From the NCBI GenBank assembly GCA_040755415.1, contig JBFMAZ010000112.1:1-34698 (forward strand): a DNA stretch of 34,698 nt, written 5' to 3'. The notes beneath the pieces were generated by a model. That model saw only the letters and a program-made list of their open reading frames with translations. It was not told the DNA's origin and ran no database searches. The position numbers and the translations under genes were made by a program. This document shows positions 9,723-17,804 of the stretch, piece after piece. This DNA is from QYQD01 sp040755415 (lineage in GTDB: Bacteria > Desulfobacterota > QYQD01). Each line of letters opens with the position of its first letter. The first letter of the stretch is position 1.

Positions 9723-10388
9723 TTGGAAGAAACCATACAACGCCTGGTGATACTGGTTCCGGCTGTCCTGCTGGCGGTCACCGTGCATGAGGTGGCGCAC
9801 GGTTGGGTGGCCGATCGCCTGGGGGATAAGACAGCGCGTCTGCATGGGCGGCTGACGCTGAATCCCATAAGACATCTCGATTTGGTGGGTACGCTGGTCT
9901 TTTTTCTGACACAGATGATCGGCTGGGCAAAACCGGTGCCCGTTAATCCATATAATTTTCAAAACCCCCGGAGAGACATGGTCTGGGTAGCTCTGGCCGG
10001 TCCCCTTTCTAACCTTATCCTGGCAGTCTGCTGTGCGATTCTGTACCACTTCCTGGCTGCCGGTTTCAGCTTGGGCGGTAGGGGTCTTTCGGCGCCCCTG
10101 GCCTTTATAACGGAGCCGCTTCTATTGATGAGTTATGCTGCGGTACGCATTAATGTCGGGTTGGCTATTTTCAATATTATCCCCATCCCACCTTTAGATG
10201 GCAGCAAAATTCTAGCCGGTATTCTCCCGGCCACACTGGCCGATAGTTACGCCCGCATAGAGCGTTTTGGTTTTTTGATTTTGCTTTTATTACTGTTCAC
10301 GGGCATTATTGACCGGCTGGTTTTTCCTGTGATAGGTGCGTTGACCGGGTTATTGTTGCAAAGCGATATTGTTTTCGCCTGTTGTTAA
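9723..10388 (+). CDS. M50-family (site-2-protease-like) membrane metalloprotease
   Basis: A polytopic membrane zinc protease of about 221 residues. The HExxH motif is in VHEVAHGWVADRLGD (H22, E23, H26 from this start). The third zinc ligand region is NIIPIPPLDGSK. Several hydrophobic helices (LVILVPAVLLAV, VWVALAGPLSNLILAV, FLILLLLLFTGI) fit the short, PDZ-less branch of the family. The start is uncertain: TTG at 9723 has AAGAAGGA upstream and gives the usual length. A TTG at 9684 would overlap the preceding gene and lacks an SD. It lies between the tRNA nucleotidyltransferase and trpS, a common Deltaproteobacterial order. The substrate is unknown. Confidence 0.85.
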   Translation: MEETIQRLVILVPAVLLAVTVHEVAHGWVADRLGDKTARLHGRLTLNPIRHLDLVGTLVFFLTQMIGWAKPVPVNPYNFQNPRRDMVWVALAGPLSNLILAVCCAILYHFLAAGFSLGGRGLSAPLAFITEPLLLMSYAAVRINVGLAIFNIIPIPPLDGSKILAGILPATLADSYARIERFGFLILLLLLFTGIIDRLVFPVIGALTGLLLQSDIVFACC

Positions 10389-10419
10389 CAGGGCAATCGT
10401 GACCGGCAAGGAGATATTC

Positions 10420-11433
10420 ATGGCGGAACCGAAGAGGATTCTGAGCGGCATGCGGCCTTCAGGCCGCCTCCATCTCGGACACCTGCACGGTGTACTTAAG
10501 AATTGGTTATCCCTGCAAGAAAAATATGACTGTTTTTTCTTCGTGGCCGATTGGCACTCGTTGACCACAGAATACAATAATGCCGGAGAAATTCAGGGCA
10601 ATATTGTCAATATGGTTATTGACTGGCTGAGTGTAGGCATTGATCCGGTAAAAAGCACTCTTTTTATCCAGTCAGAAATCAAGGAGCACGCTGAACTGCA
10701 CCTGCTCTTGTCCATGATTACCCCGCTGCCCTGGCTGGAGAGAAATCCGACTTACAAGGAACAGCAGGAGCAGCTTATCCATAAGGATCTAAACACCTAT
10801 GGATTTTTAGGTTATCCGGTGTTGCAGGCGGCCGACATTATCATGTATAAGGCAAACGGTGTGCCGGTAGGCGTAGATCAATTACCCCACGTGGAGCTGA
10901 CCCGGGAGATAACGAGGCGCTTTAATTTTCTTTACAAAGAGGTTTTCCCTGTACCGGAACCCATGCTTGCTGAGGTTCCGAAGCTGCCGGGCATTGATGG
11001 CCGCAAGATGAGCAAAAGCTACGGTAATGCCATATTTCTCTCGGATACGCCGGAAGAGATGTCCCACAAGATAAGCCAGATGGTGACAGATACCAACCGT
11101 ATGCGGCGTAAAGACCCGGGCGATCCGGAAAGATGCTTTGCTTTTGCCCTGCATCGCCTCTACTTTCCATCTGCGGTGCTGGACGAGATCACAGATGCCT
11201 GCAAAAAAGCGACGATAGGCTGTGTGGAGTGCAAGAAGAGACTGGCATCCGCTGTTGTTTCCGCTATGGAGCCAATCCAGGAGAAGAGACGGTCTCTTCT
11301 CAAAAAAACGGAGTGGGTTATAGAGATCCTGGAGAAAGGATCACACAAGGCCCGGCAGGAGGCCATGACCACTATGGAAGAGGTGCGTGGCGCCGTCTGG
11401 GGTACTCAGAGATGGAATATCAAGTCAAACTAG
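10420..11433 (+). CDS. trpS: Tryptophanyl-tRNA synthetase
   Basis: A class I aminoacyl-tRNA synthetase of 337 residues charging tRNA-Trp. The HIGH-type signature is H21-L-H-G24 within RLHLGHLHG. The second signature is K196-M-S-K-S200 (GRKMSKSYGNAI). TrpRS-specific features include the YPVLQAADI segment and the VGVDQLPHVELTREI helix. Start ATG 10420 has AAGGAG nine bases upstream; an open frame back to 10369 is not needed. It overlaps scpA by 22 bp, so the two are translationally linked. Length and motifs are normal for bacterial TrpRS. Confidence 0.95.
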   Translation: MAEPKRILSGMRPSGRLHLGHLHGVLKNWLSLQEKYDCFFFVADWHSLTTEYNNAGEIQGNIVNMVIDWLSVGIDPVKSTLFIQSEIKEHAELHLLLSMITPLPWLERNPTYKEQQEQLIHKDLNTYGFLGYPVLQAADIIMYKANGVPVGVDQLPHVELTREITRRFNFLYKEVFPVPEPMLAEVPKLPGIDGRKMSKSYGNAIFLSDTPEEMSHKISQMVTDTNRMRRKDPGDPERCFAFALHRLYFPSAVLDEITDACKKATIGCVECKKRLASAVVSAMEPIQEKRRSLLKKTEWVIEILEKGSHKARQEAMTTMEEVRGAVWGTQRWNIKSN

Positions 11434-12119
11434 ACGCCTTTGAAGGCCCGCTGGATTTACTACTCCATCTCATTAAAAAGAACAAAATCAATATCTACGA
11501 TATCCCCATTGCTGTAATAACCCGGCAATACCTGGAATATCTTGACCTTATGCGTGTCCTCAACATTGAGGTGGCCGGAGAGTTTCTGGTCATGGCGGCT
11601 ACCCTTGCCCATATCAAGTCGCGCATGCTCCTCCCTCAACCTCAGACCGAAGATGAAGAAGACCCCCGCCAGGAGATTGTACGCCCCTTGCTGGAACTTT
11701 TGGAGATCCAGGGTGTGGCCGAGGAACTGGTAAAACGCCCCCTGCTGGACAGGGATGTCTTCTGCCGCGATTTTGTGCCGGATGAAGTAAAGGAAGGGGA
11801 TAAGGAAAAGGAACCACCAGCATTTGCCGTGGGGATCTTTGACTTGATAGACGCCTTTCGCCGCCTGATGGAAAAAGAGGCCGTTGAGCATTTCATGGAT
11901 ATTACCCTGACCCGGATTAGTCTGAGTGAAAAGATCGATGAGATATTAAATCGTCTTTCGCCGGGGAAGCCTGTTTCTTTTCATGCCCTTTTTACCGATC
12001 CATTGACCCGCCGCGGGATGATCCTTACCTTTATCGCCTTACTTGAAATAGCCCGTTTGGGCCTGATCCATATCTGGCAGCGCCCTGCGGATAGCCAGAT
12101 AGAGATCCAACTTAAATAG
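11412..12119 (+). CDS. scpA: Segregation and condensation protein A
   Basis: The kleisin subunit of the bacterial SMC-ScpAB condensin, 235 residues. The N-terminus (YQVKLDAFEGPLDLLLHLI and KINIYDIPIAVITRQYL) is the hallmark ScpA N-domain that binds the SMC neck. A MAATLAHIKSRMLLP helix follows, then an acidic linker (QTEDEEDPR). The C-terminal winged-helix domain (about residues 160-235) ends in RPADSQIEIQLK. The ATG lies inside the end of trpS. The usual partner scpB does not follow; a small secreted protein gene does. Confidence 0.93.
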   Translation: MEYQVKLDAFEGPLDLLLHLIKKNKINIYDIPIAVITRQYLEYLDLMRVLNIEVAGEFLVMAATLAHIKSRMLLPQPQTEDEEDPRQEIVRPLLELLEIQGVAEELVKRPLLDRDVFCRDFVPDEVKEGDKEKEPPAFAVGIFDLIDAFRRLMEKEAVEHFMDITLTRISLSEKIDEILNRLSPGKPVSFHALFTDPLTRRGMILTFIALLEIARLGLIHIWQRPADSQIEIQLK

Positions 12120-12244
12120 CATTTTCATTAACCGTGAAATAAAATAATCTATTGACAACGGGTAAGGTTTGGTGCGAAATATTTACAGACATGGGTTTCA
12201 TTCTGAATTTGACATGGATTAAATCACACAGGGAGGGCCGGATC

Positions 12245-12649
12245 ATGTTTCAGAAAAAGACGGTGGTTGCTTTAATTCTGGTAACGGTTATCAGCTTGGT
12301 TTTTGCGGGTATTGCCTCTGCCCAACTGGAGAAATTAACCGAAATAGCCAGTGGGTCGCTGCGGGTGGGAGAAACTCTCGCTGTCTCTGCGTATCCGGGA
12401 CATGAGGGACATGGAGACCATAAGACATACTACTGGGTGGATTGTGTCGCCCAGCCTGAAGGCGCGAAGGGGAACATCGAAGTCTATGTCGGAGACAAGA
12501 AGATTGATGCCTTTTCCGTTAATAATAAAGAGATGCGGATGTTTTATTTAGATACCGGCTTCAGCGTGAAATATGCCGGCGGCGAGGCTGAGTCCATGAA
12601 GGTCTCTGTCCGCATAGCCCCATACACAGTAGGTCCTGGGGGACACTAA
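12245..12649 (+). CDS. Small secreted protein of unknown function, His-rich N-terminus
   Basis: A 134-residue precursor with a clear signal peptide (MFQKKTVVALILVTVISLVFAGIASAQ, cleavage after ASA). The mature part begins with a short amphipathic segment, then a histidine-rich stretch HEGHGDHKTYYW (about residues 53-64) and a predicted beta-sandwich-like region with one Cys (WVDCVAQPEG). The His cluster suggests metal binding, but no family was recognised. ATG 12245 follows a GGAGG site. The frame is open back to 12152, in which a TTGACA occurs, so transcription may start within the gap after scpA. Probably periplasmic or surface exposed. Confidence 0.65.
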   Translation: MFQKKTVVALILVTVISLVFAGIASAQLEKLTEIASGSLRVGETLAVSAYPGHEGHGDHKTYYWVDCVAQPEGAKGNIEVYVGDKKIDAFSVNNKEMRMFYLDTGFSVKYAGGEAESMKVSVRIAPYTVGPGGH

Positions 12650-12708
12650 AAAGGCGAGTATCACCCTAAAACCCTTTTTCACTAAATCACCAGACCACAG
12701 GTGCAATT

Positions 12709-13524
12709 TTACCAGTCATGTGCTTCCTGCAGGACACTGCTTCTGTTCATCAAACGGACGGCGTTATTCTTACAGACAGCCCGGCATATACCGCATCCGT
12801 AACAGTTCATCAATTGAACAGAGCATTTTGCGTTTTGCCGGTCATACGTGATCGCGTCAAAGTAACATCTTTTTAGGCACTCCTTGCATCCGTTGCACAA
12901 AAGGGGGTCGATACCTGCGATATATTCGCCCTTCCACATGGCTTTGCCGATCTGCATTTTCAACTGGAACCGGTACGCCATGCAATCCCTGTCACAGTTG
13001 CACAGGGTGCTGATAAACGGTGTATTGAACGTCCAGACGCTGTGTGTTTGCCCCTCGGTATCAAGATGCCTGATGTATTGTTTTGCTTCTTTGCTTGATA
13101 GCCGGTCAAAGTCGCTGAAATCAGGGATATCTTTAAATATGGGGGTCAGATCCATGCCGATGCCAAAGCAATACCTTTTGTTTTCGCCTGTGGTCACCTT
13201 CCGGCAAATACATGGCAGCCTTACCACGGATGTGAAGTTATCCAGGATATTTTCGATATCTTCGACAGGCACGATCTGTCCGAAGTGTGTTTTCTTTAAA
13301 TGCCTCGTAACCAGGGGATAGACAAGAAGACGGTAAATACGGGGAAGACGTTTTTTCCAGGTATATGCCCTTTGTACATCTATGCTCAGAGAATGAAAGA
13401 AATTCTTGAGATACGCCTTCAGTTTTTCTTCGGAGCTTACCTGATGAAACATCTCCTCGGTATAATTGGTGATATTCTCATACCACTTCCTACCTTCCCC
13501 GTGCTTTATGCAAAATTCACACAT
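12709..13524 (-). CDS. Two-[4Fe-4S] ferredoxin-domain protein with additional Cys motifs
   Basis: A 271-residue iron-sulfur protein. The C-terminus holds two complete ferredoxin motifs: C210-x2-C213-x2-C216-x3-C220 and C241-x2-C244-x2-C247-x3-C251. Further conserved-looking cysteines occur at C2/C5, C105/C107 with C119 (LPCICRKV..YCF), and C175/C177/C181 (LCNCDRDC), so at least one more metal site is likely. No membrane helix or flavin motif is seen. The role is electron transfer of unknown partnership; similar proteins occur in anaerobes. It stands alone on the minus strand and ends 60 bp from the convergent secreted-protein gene. Confidence 0.7.
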   Translation of the reverse strand: MCEFCIKHGEGRKWYENITNYTEEMFHQVSSEEKLKAYLKNFFHSLSIDVQRAYTWKKRLPRIYRLLVYPLVTRHLKKTHFGQIVPVEDIENILDNFTSVVRLPCICRKVTTGENKRYCFGIGMDLTPIFKDIPDFSDFDRLSSKEAKQYIRHLDTEGQTHSVWTFNTPFISTLCNCDRDCMAYRFQLKMQIGKAMWKGEYIAGIDPLLCNGCKECLKRCYFDAITYDRQNAKCSVQLMNCYGCGICRAVCKNNAVRLMNRSSVLQEAHDW

Positions 13525-13584
13525 GAAAGACTTTCCCTGATTACCGTATCATTATCCATCCGGAAACCCAAAGCCTCGGATGGG

Positions 13585-13680
13585 CTGTCAGCACTCGGCT
13601 ATCAGCGTTCAGCTTAATGTATCGTTTGTCTTGGGTTTTTATTGACAGCTAATCGCTGATCGCTGAAAGCGTGAAGTTCG
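13585..13680. repeat. Dispersed CAGC/GCTG inverted repeat in a 410-bp gene-free gap
   Basis: GGCTATCAGCGTTCAGCTT on the left and GCTGATCGCTGAAAGCG on the right flank an AT-rich centre. It belongs to the family at 28331-28406. No gene is supported in 13525-13934; a plus-strand frame crossing from 13300 is a shadow of the ferredoxin-domain gene that runs into this repeat. Confidence 0.6.
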
Positions 13681-13832
13681 CCTAGGCGAATCTGCCTATG
13701 GCACGACCGGAAACGGTAGTTTTCGAATGAATACTAATTATTATACCTTAGCAGGGGTAGCTCAAGGAATCATTTTCTTTCCGTACCCATCTTTATTATT
13801 ATGGGGTGGTCAGTGACAGGGGCAATTGAAGC

Positions 13833-13854
13833 TCCCCGCAGCAAGCTGCGGGGA
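13833..13854. repeat. Perfect 10-bp hairpin (TCCCCGCAGC/GCTGCGGGGA)
   Basis: A perfect inverted repeat with a two-base centre, not followed by a T run in either direction. It therefore looks like a dispersed palindromic unit rather than a terminator. It lies about 80 bp beyond the acyltransferase stop codon. Confidence 0.6.
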
Positions 13855-13934
13855 ATCTCCGTATGCAAGGTAAAATGCATTGTATTCGTTCGCTATGCAT
13901 GTTCAAGCCCTTACGGGCGGGCTATCAGGATGGT

Positions 13935-14591
13935 TTATCTCAAATAATCCTCTGCCTTCTGTACCAGGGTATTGAGCCTGTCTTCCAGTTCCTTGCGGTA
14001 TTTCTCCAGTTCGGCGCCCCGTGCGGTGGGCGGAACGAAGAGGGGTTCGCCGTAAAAGAAGGCCAGGCGGGAAAAGGGCAGGGACAGGACGGTCTTGTCC
14101 CAGCTGTTAAACCGGATCGCTCCCTTCACGGCATGGGTGACCGGGACGATGGGGGCGCCGGTCTCGCGGGCGATGACTATTACGCCTTTTTGAACCACGC
14201 GGGCCGGGCCTTGCGAGCCGTCGGCCACGATTCCGCCTCCATGTCCTGCTTTTACCAGATTAATGATTTCCTTAACGGCATTCAACCCCCCTTTGGTCCT
14301 TGACCCCCGCACGGTTATATAACCGAGGCGCTGCATGGCGCGGGCCATAAGCTCGCCGTCTCTGCTGGCGCTGACCAGGGCGAAACCCTGCCGATGCCGG
14401 AAATGATAGGTGCAGTAGAAGAGACTGAAATGCCAGAGGGCGCAGAGCATGGGCCGGCCCTTTCGGGTAAACTCTTCGTCGTATTCCCTGCCGAATACCT
14501 CGATGCGGCAGGTCTTATAGAGGGCGGAGAGCAGCGAGGTGAAAAGGGGCGGCCCGAGGCGGAGGAGTAGTTTGTGCTTCCAGTCGTCCAT
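13935..14591 (-). CDS. DUF374-type lysophospholipid/lipid A-like acyltransferase
   Basis: A 218-residue protein of the LPLAT superfamily, DUF374 group, often found near lipopolysaccharide genes. Visible motifs: H54 in ALWHFSLF, SASRDGELMA (about 75-84), RGSRTKGG (96-103) and IVADGSQGPA (121-130). These are the blocks expected for acyl-CoA/ACP-dependent acyl transfer at the inner membrane. The ATG at 14591, with AAGGA upstream, is chosen. The frame remains open 22 codons further, but that part translates a dispersed repeat (LKGGEGG) and is not likely to be real. The exact acceptor lipid is unknown. Confidence 0.85.
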   Translation of the reverse strand: MDDWKHKLLLRLGPPLFTSLLSALYKTCRIEVFGREYDEEFTRKGRPMLCALWHFSLFYCTYHFRHRQGFALVSASRDGELMARAMQRLGYITVRGSRTKGGLNAVKEIINLVKAGHGGGIVADGSQGPARVVQKGVIVIARETGAPIVPVTHAVKGAIRFNSWDKTVLSLPFSRLAFFYGEPLFVPPTARGAELEKYRKELEDRLNTLVQKAEDYLR

Positions 14592-14630
14592 GGCATCCTT
14601 GATACTATTGCTACGGCAATTAAACAGCCT

Positions 14631-14738
14631 AAATCCCCCCTCACCCCCCTTTAGCAAAGGGGGGAGCGTTTCTCCTCCCTTAGCAAAAAGGGTGGAGTGT
14701 TTCTCCTCCCTTTGGAAAAGGGAGGTTGGGAGGGATTT
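14631..14738. repeat. G/C-rich hairpin repeat cluster (three CTTT/AAAG units)
   Basis: Three successive hairpin units (CCCCCCTTTAGCAAAGGGGG, CTCCCTTAGCAAAAAGGG, CTCCCTTTGGAAAAGGGAG) are bounded by AAATCCCCCC and GGGAGGGATTTT. They fill the gap between the acyltransferase start and the cation ATPase end. Confidence 0.8.
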
Positions 14739-14807
14739 TAAAATACTTTTTCAGCAGCTAAACTGATATATGTATTTAAATACCGTTGTACTAGCGTTAA
14801 CACCTTT

Positions 14808-17501
14808 TCACGTTAGAAGGTTCTTTTGCATATTCCGGCGCTTGTAAAATTTCTCTATCTCCACTGCAAAGAATACCATAGATGACAGGGCGAGCGTAAG
14901 CATTAGCTCATCAAACGTCAGAGGTTCTGTCTTGAATATGGGATTCAGAGACGGGACATATATGGTCAACATCTGAGAAACAAAGCTGAATATTACCGCG
15001 CCGAGGAGCGGCTTATTGGAAAACAAACCTATCTTAAATAAAGATTCCTTTTCCGACCTTATGGCAAGGACATGACCTAGCTGGGTCAGGCATAAGACGG
15101 TAAACACCATCGTTTGCCAGTGGCCGTGCCCGGTCTTGATGGACCATGCCTGGGTAAATAAAACGATGCCTCCCATTAGAAGCCCGACCCATATAGCATG
15201 AATCCCCAGGCCGTGGGCGAAGATGCTTTCCTTCGGATGTCGCGGCGGTCTTTTCATTACAGCCCCTTCCGCAGGCTCGACAGAGAGGGCAAGGGCGGGA
15301 AGGCCGTCGGTCATGAGGTTTATCCAGAGTATGTGGATGGGCAGCAGCGGGATGGGAAGCCCTGCAAGGGGCGCAAGGAACAAGGTCCATATCTCGCCTG
15401 AGTTTGTAGTAAGGAGGTATTTCACAAACTTTCTTATGTTGTCATATATCTTTCTCCCTTCCTTGACGGCCTTTACAATGGTGGCAAAGTTGTCGTCGAG
15501 AAGGATCATGTGGGCGGCCTCTTTGGAGACGTCGGTTCCTGTAATGCCCATGGCGATGCCGATATCCGCCCTTTTTAGGGCAGGCGCGTCATTAACGCCG
15601 TCTCCGGTCATGGCGGCGAACTGGCCTTTATCCTGGAGGGCCTTGACTATTTTCAGCTTCTGCTCGGGGGCCACCCTCGCATAGACGCGGATATGCTCAA
15701 CCTTTTTTTCAAAGTCTTCCAGGGATAATCTATCCAGCTCTCTCCCTGTGATTACCGCTTTCGAGCCATCCTCAATTATGCCGAGCCTCCGGGCTATGGC
15801 CCTTGCCGTAAGGGGGTGATCGCCGGTTATCATCACCGGCCTTATTCCTGCTGTCTTGCATAATGACACCGCCTCCCTGGCCTCTTCCCGGGGCGGGTCC
15901 ATCATGCCTATAAGGCCCAAGACGGTAAGCCCGGTTTCCACGTTCTCCGGGGATATATCCTCAGGCAGGCTATCCCACTCTCTCATGGCCATACCAAGAA
16001 CCCTCAGTCCGTCCGCCGCCATCTTTTCATTTATCTTGAGGATTTCTTCTCTGTTTATTGATCTTGGCCCTTCCGATGTCAAAATATCCTTTGACCTGTC
16101 CAGAAGGACGTCTATAGCGCCCTTTGTGAATGAAATGTATTTTCCCTCGCCACCCTCTAGTAAAGGGGCAAAATCCCCCCTCCCCCCCTTTAGTAAAGGG
16201 GGGATAGGGGGGATTTTATGAAAGGTAGTCATGCACTTTCTATCAGAGTCAAAAGGAATCTCGGCAACCCGCGGGAAATCCCTTTCCAATTCCTTTTTAT
16301 CAAAGCCGTTGTCCCTCGCGATATTATACAGCGCAATCTCGGTGGGGTCTCCGATTATATCCCCGCCGGAATCTAGCCGGGAATCATTGCTTAAGGCGAG
16401 CGCCCGGAAGAGCGTGATGAGTGATGAGTGATGAGTGATGGGTTGTAACCCGTTACTCGGTACTAACTTCCCATCTACATAAATTTCTTCCACGGTCATC
16501 TTGTTGAGGGTAAGTGTGCCCGTCTTATCAGAGCAGATGTATGTAACAGAGCCGAGGGTCTCCACGGCCGGGAGTTTTCTTATGAGAGCATTCTGCCTGA
16601 CCATCTTCTTCGCACCAAGGGCCAGGGATATGGTTATTACCGCCGGAAGCGCCTCCGGGATGGCCGCCACGGCCAGGGAGATCGCGGTAAGGAGCATTAA
16701 AAAGACCTGTTCTCCCCTCATAATGCCCACGGTAAAAACAACAGCGCATATAGCCAGGACAGCAACAGCCAGTTTCCGGCCAAAGGTCGCTAGCCTTTTT
16801 TGCAGAGGCGTTTTTACCTCTTCCTCCTCCTGCAGCATGGCGGCGATCTTACCGAGCTCTGTCTCCATGCCTGTGGCTACGATAATACCCACGCCCCGTC
16901 CATAGGTTACAAATGTGCCTTTGTAGGCCATGTTCTTCCGGTCACCGACGGGTAAAAGCTCATCATGGAGCGCCTTTGTGTGTTTTTCAACGGGTATGGA
17001 TTCTCCGGTAAGGGCCGCCTCTTCCACCTTCAACTGAGCGGCCTCAGTAAGTCTCAGGTCTGCCGGTACAACCTTCCCGGCCTCAAGGAGCACCACATCA
17101 CCAGGGACGAGCTGAGACGCAGGGATATTTTCAGGTGTTTCGTTTCTTATGACCGTTGCCGCCGGGGCTGCCATTTTTTTAAGGGCGGCCATGGCCTTTT
17201 CTGCCCGGTATTCCTGGACAAATCCAATGATGGCGTTAAGAACGACGATTACCACTATGGCGATGGTATCTGAAGGCTCGCCAATGATTCCCGATATAAC
17301 TGCGGCAGCCATGAGGACAAGGATCATGAAGTCCTTGAACTGGTCAAGAAACATCATGAAGGGGGTCTTTCTCTCTTTTTCCTTTAACTCATTAGACCCA
17401 TACTCTTGGAGCCGTTTCTCTGCTTCCTCTGAAGAAAGACCCTTAAGGGATGAACCCAGATCTTCCATAACCTCGTCTATCTTCTTTTGATGCCAGCGCA
17501 T
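14808..17501 (-). CDS. P-type cation-transporting ATPase (Ca2+/Mn2+ group), Mn-riboswitch controlled
   Basis: An 897-residue P2-type ATPase. Motifs: T165-G-E-S168 in the actuator domain, PEALP (282-286) in M4, phosphorylation site D325-K-T-G-T, KGA nucleotide-binding motif (460-462), TGDGVNDAP (632-640), and M6 WINLMTDGLPALALS with the Asn/Asp of the second Ca2+/Mn2+ site. About ten membrane helices. It starts at ATG 17501 behind GAGGAG. The leader is a yybP-ykoY riboswitch, so the likely job is Mn2+ (or Ca2+) export when Mn2+ is high. Two stretches in the nucleotide-binding domain are in-frame intergenic repeats: residues 429-453 (PPLLKGGRGDFAPLLEGGEG) and about 351-365 (ITHHSSLIT). The catalytic motifs remain intact, so it is probably functional. 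Confidence 0.93.
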   Translation of the reverse strand: MRWHQKKIDEVMEDLGSSLKGLSSEEAEKRLQEYGSNELKEKERKTPFMMFLDQFKDFMILVLMAAAVISGIIGEPSDTIAIVVIVVLNAIIGFVQEYRAEKAMAALKKMAAPAATVIRNETPENIPASQLVPGDVVLLEAGKVVPADLRLTEAAQLKVEEAALTGESIPVEKHTKALHDELLPVGDRKNMAYKGTFVTYGRGVGIIVATGMETELGKIAAMLQEEEEVKTPLQKRLATFGRKLAVAVLAICAVVFTVGIMRGEQVFLMLLTAISLAVAAIPEALPAVITISLALGAKKMVRQNALIRKLPAVETLGSVTYICSDKTGTLTLNKMTVEEIYVDGKLVPSNGLQPITHHSSLITLFRALALSNDSRLDSGGDIIGDPTEIALYNIARDNGFDKKELERDFPRVAEIPFDSDRKCMTTFHKIPPIPPLLKGGRGDFAPLLEGGEGKYISFTKGAIDVLLDRSKDILTSEGPRSINREEILKINEKMAADGLRVLGMAMREWDSLPEDISPENVETGLTVLGLIGMMDPPREEAREAVSLCKTAGIRPVMITGDHPLTARAIARRLGIIEDGSKAVITGRELDRLSLEDFEKKVEHIRVYARVAPEQKLKIVKALQDKGQFAAMTGDGVNDAPALKRADIGIAMGITGTDVSKEAAHMILLDDNFATIVKAVKEGRKIYDNIRKFVKYLLTTNSGEIWTLFLAPLAGLPIPLLPIHILWINLMTDGLPALALSVEPAEGAVMKRPPRHPKESIFAHGLGIHAIWVGLLMGGIVLFTQAWSIKTGHGHWQTMVFTVLCLTQLGHVLAIRSEKESLFKIGLFSNKPLLGAVIFSFVSQMLTIYVPSLNPIFKTEPLTFDELMLTLALSSMVFFAVEIEKFYKRRNMQKNLLT
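16143..16217 (-). repeat. G/C-rich dispersed repeat inserted in frame in the ATPase gene
   Basis: The plus strand reads AAATCCCCCC, CCCCCTTTAGTAAAGGGGGG and GGGGGGATTTT, the same hairpin unit as in five intergenic sites. It adds about 25 codons between CMTTFH and YISFTKGA, where related ATPases have only a few residues. Confidence 0.8.
16407..16451 (-). repeat. Tandem GTGATGA repeat within the ATPase gene
   Basis: Four tandem GTGATGA units (about 16414-16440) with a neighbouring GGTTGTAACCCGTTAC. They encode the ITHHSSLIT segment in the nucleotide-binding domain. The repeat looks like an intergenic tandem element and keeps the frame. Confidence 0.6.
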
Positions 17502-17529
17502 AAAACTCCTCTTCTTCTTTCCTTTTACT

Positions 17530-17578
17530 AAACAAAAAGACCTTTACCACGATTGAATAATCATCGCGGTAAAGGTCT
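17530..17578 (-). terminator. Riboswitch-controlled intrinsic terminator
   Basis: On the minus strand AGACCTTTACCGCGAT pairs with ATCGTGGTAAAGGTCT (one G-T wobble) across a nine-base loop, followed by TTTTTGTTT. Its 5' arm overlaps the 3' strand of aptamer helix P1, so aptamer folding and termination exclude each other. Confidence 0.85.
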
Positions 17579-17669
17579 CGCTTGTTAGGTTTACCTAACT
17601 GGTGGCACCGGCCCACCTGGGGTGGACGTGCTGACGATAGCCGCCGATTCAGCTACTCCCCTTTACTGT
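17568..17669 (-). promoter_or_regulatory. yybP-ykoY manganese riboswitch aptamer
   Basis: The minus-strand leader carries the family's conserved blocks: GGGGAGTAGC near the 5' side, CGTCAGCACG in the middle and GCGAGACC at the 3' side. Helix P1 is AGTAAAGG with CCTTTACC. Known yybP-ykoY RNAs sense Mn2+ and switch on exporters. Here Mn2+-bound P1 would block the terminator at 17530-17578 and allow ATPase expression. The mechanism is inferred from the competing helices. Confidence 0.88.
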
Positions 17670-17679
17670 TAATAGGCGG

Positions 17680-17709
17680 ATATTATCTGAGAGGGCGGAT
17701 TTGTGTCAA
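17680..17709 (-). promoter_or_regulatory. Sigma-70-type promoter of the riboswitch-ATPase transcript
   Basis: TTGACA (17709-17704) and TAATAT (17685-17680) with 18-bp spacing. Transcription would start about seven bases further on, exactly at the aptamer's P1 5' strand. Confidence 0.75.
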
Positions 17710-17804
17710 GCTTTTTATTTGGTTGCCACAAGTTATGAAGATTTCCTTGCCTACTGCACCGGGTTGTGCTAAATGATGCCACAAATCCAGAGAAGGAGTC
17801 CTTT

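Noticed and set aside
13833..13854. Terminator of the acyltransferase gene
   Set aside because: The hairpin is perfect but lacks a T run on either strand.
13863..14303. 146-residue plus-strand ORF
   Set aside because: It lies antisense to the DUF374 acyltransferase, whose motifs are convincing on the minus strand.
16407..16451. CRISPR-like array
   Set aside because: The GTGATGA units are tandem without spacers and lie inside a coding region.
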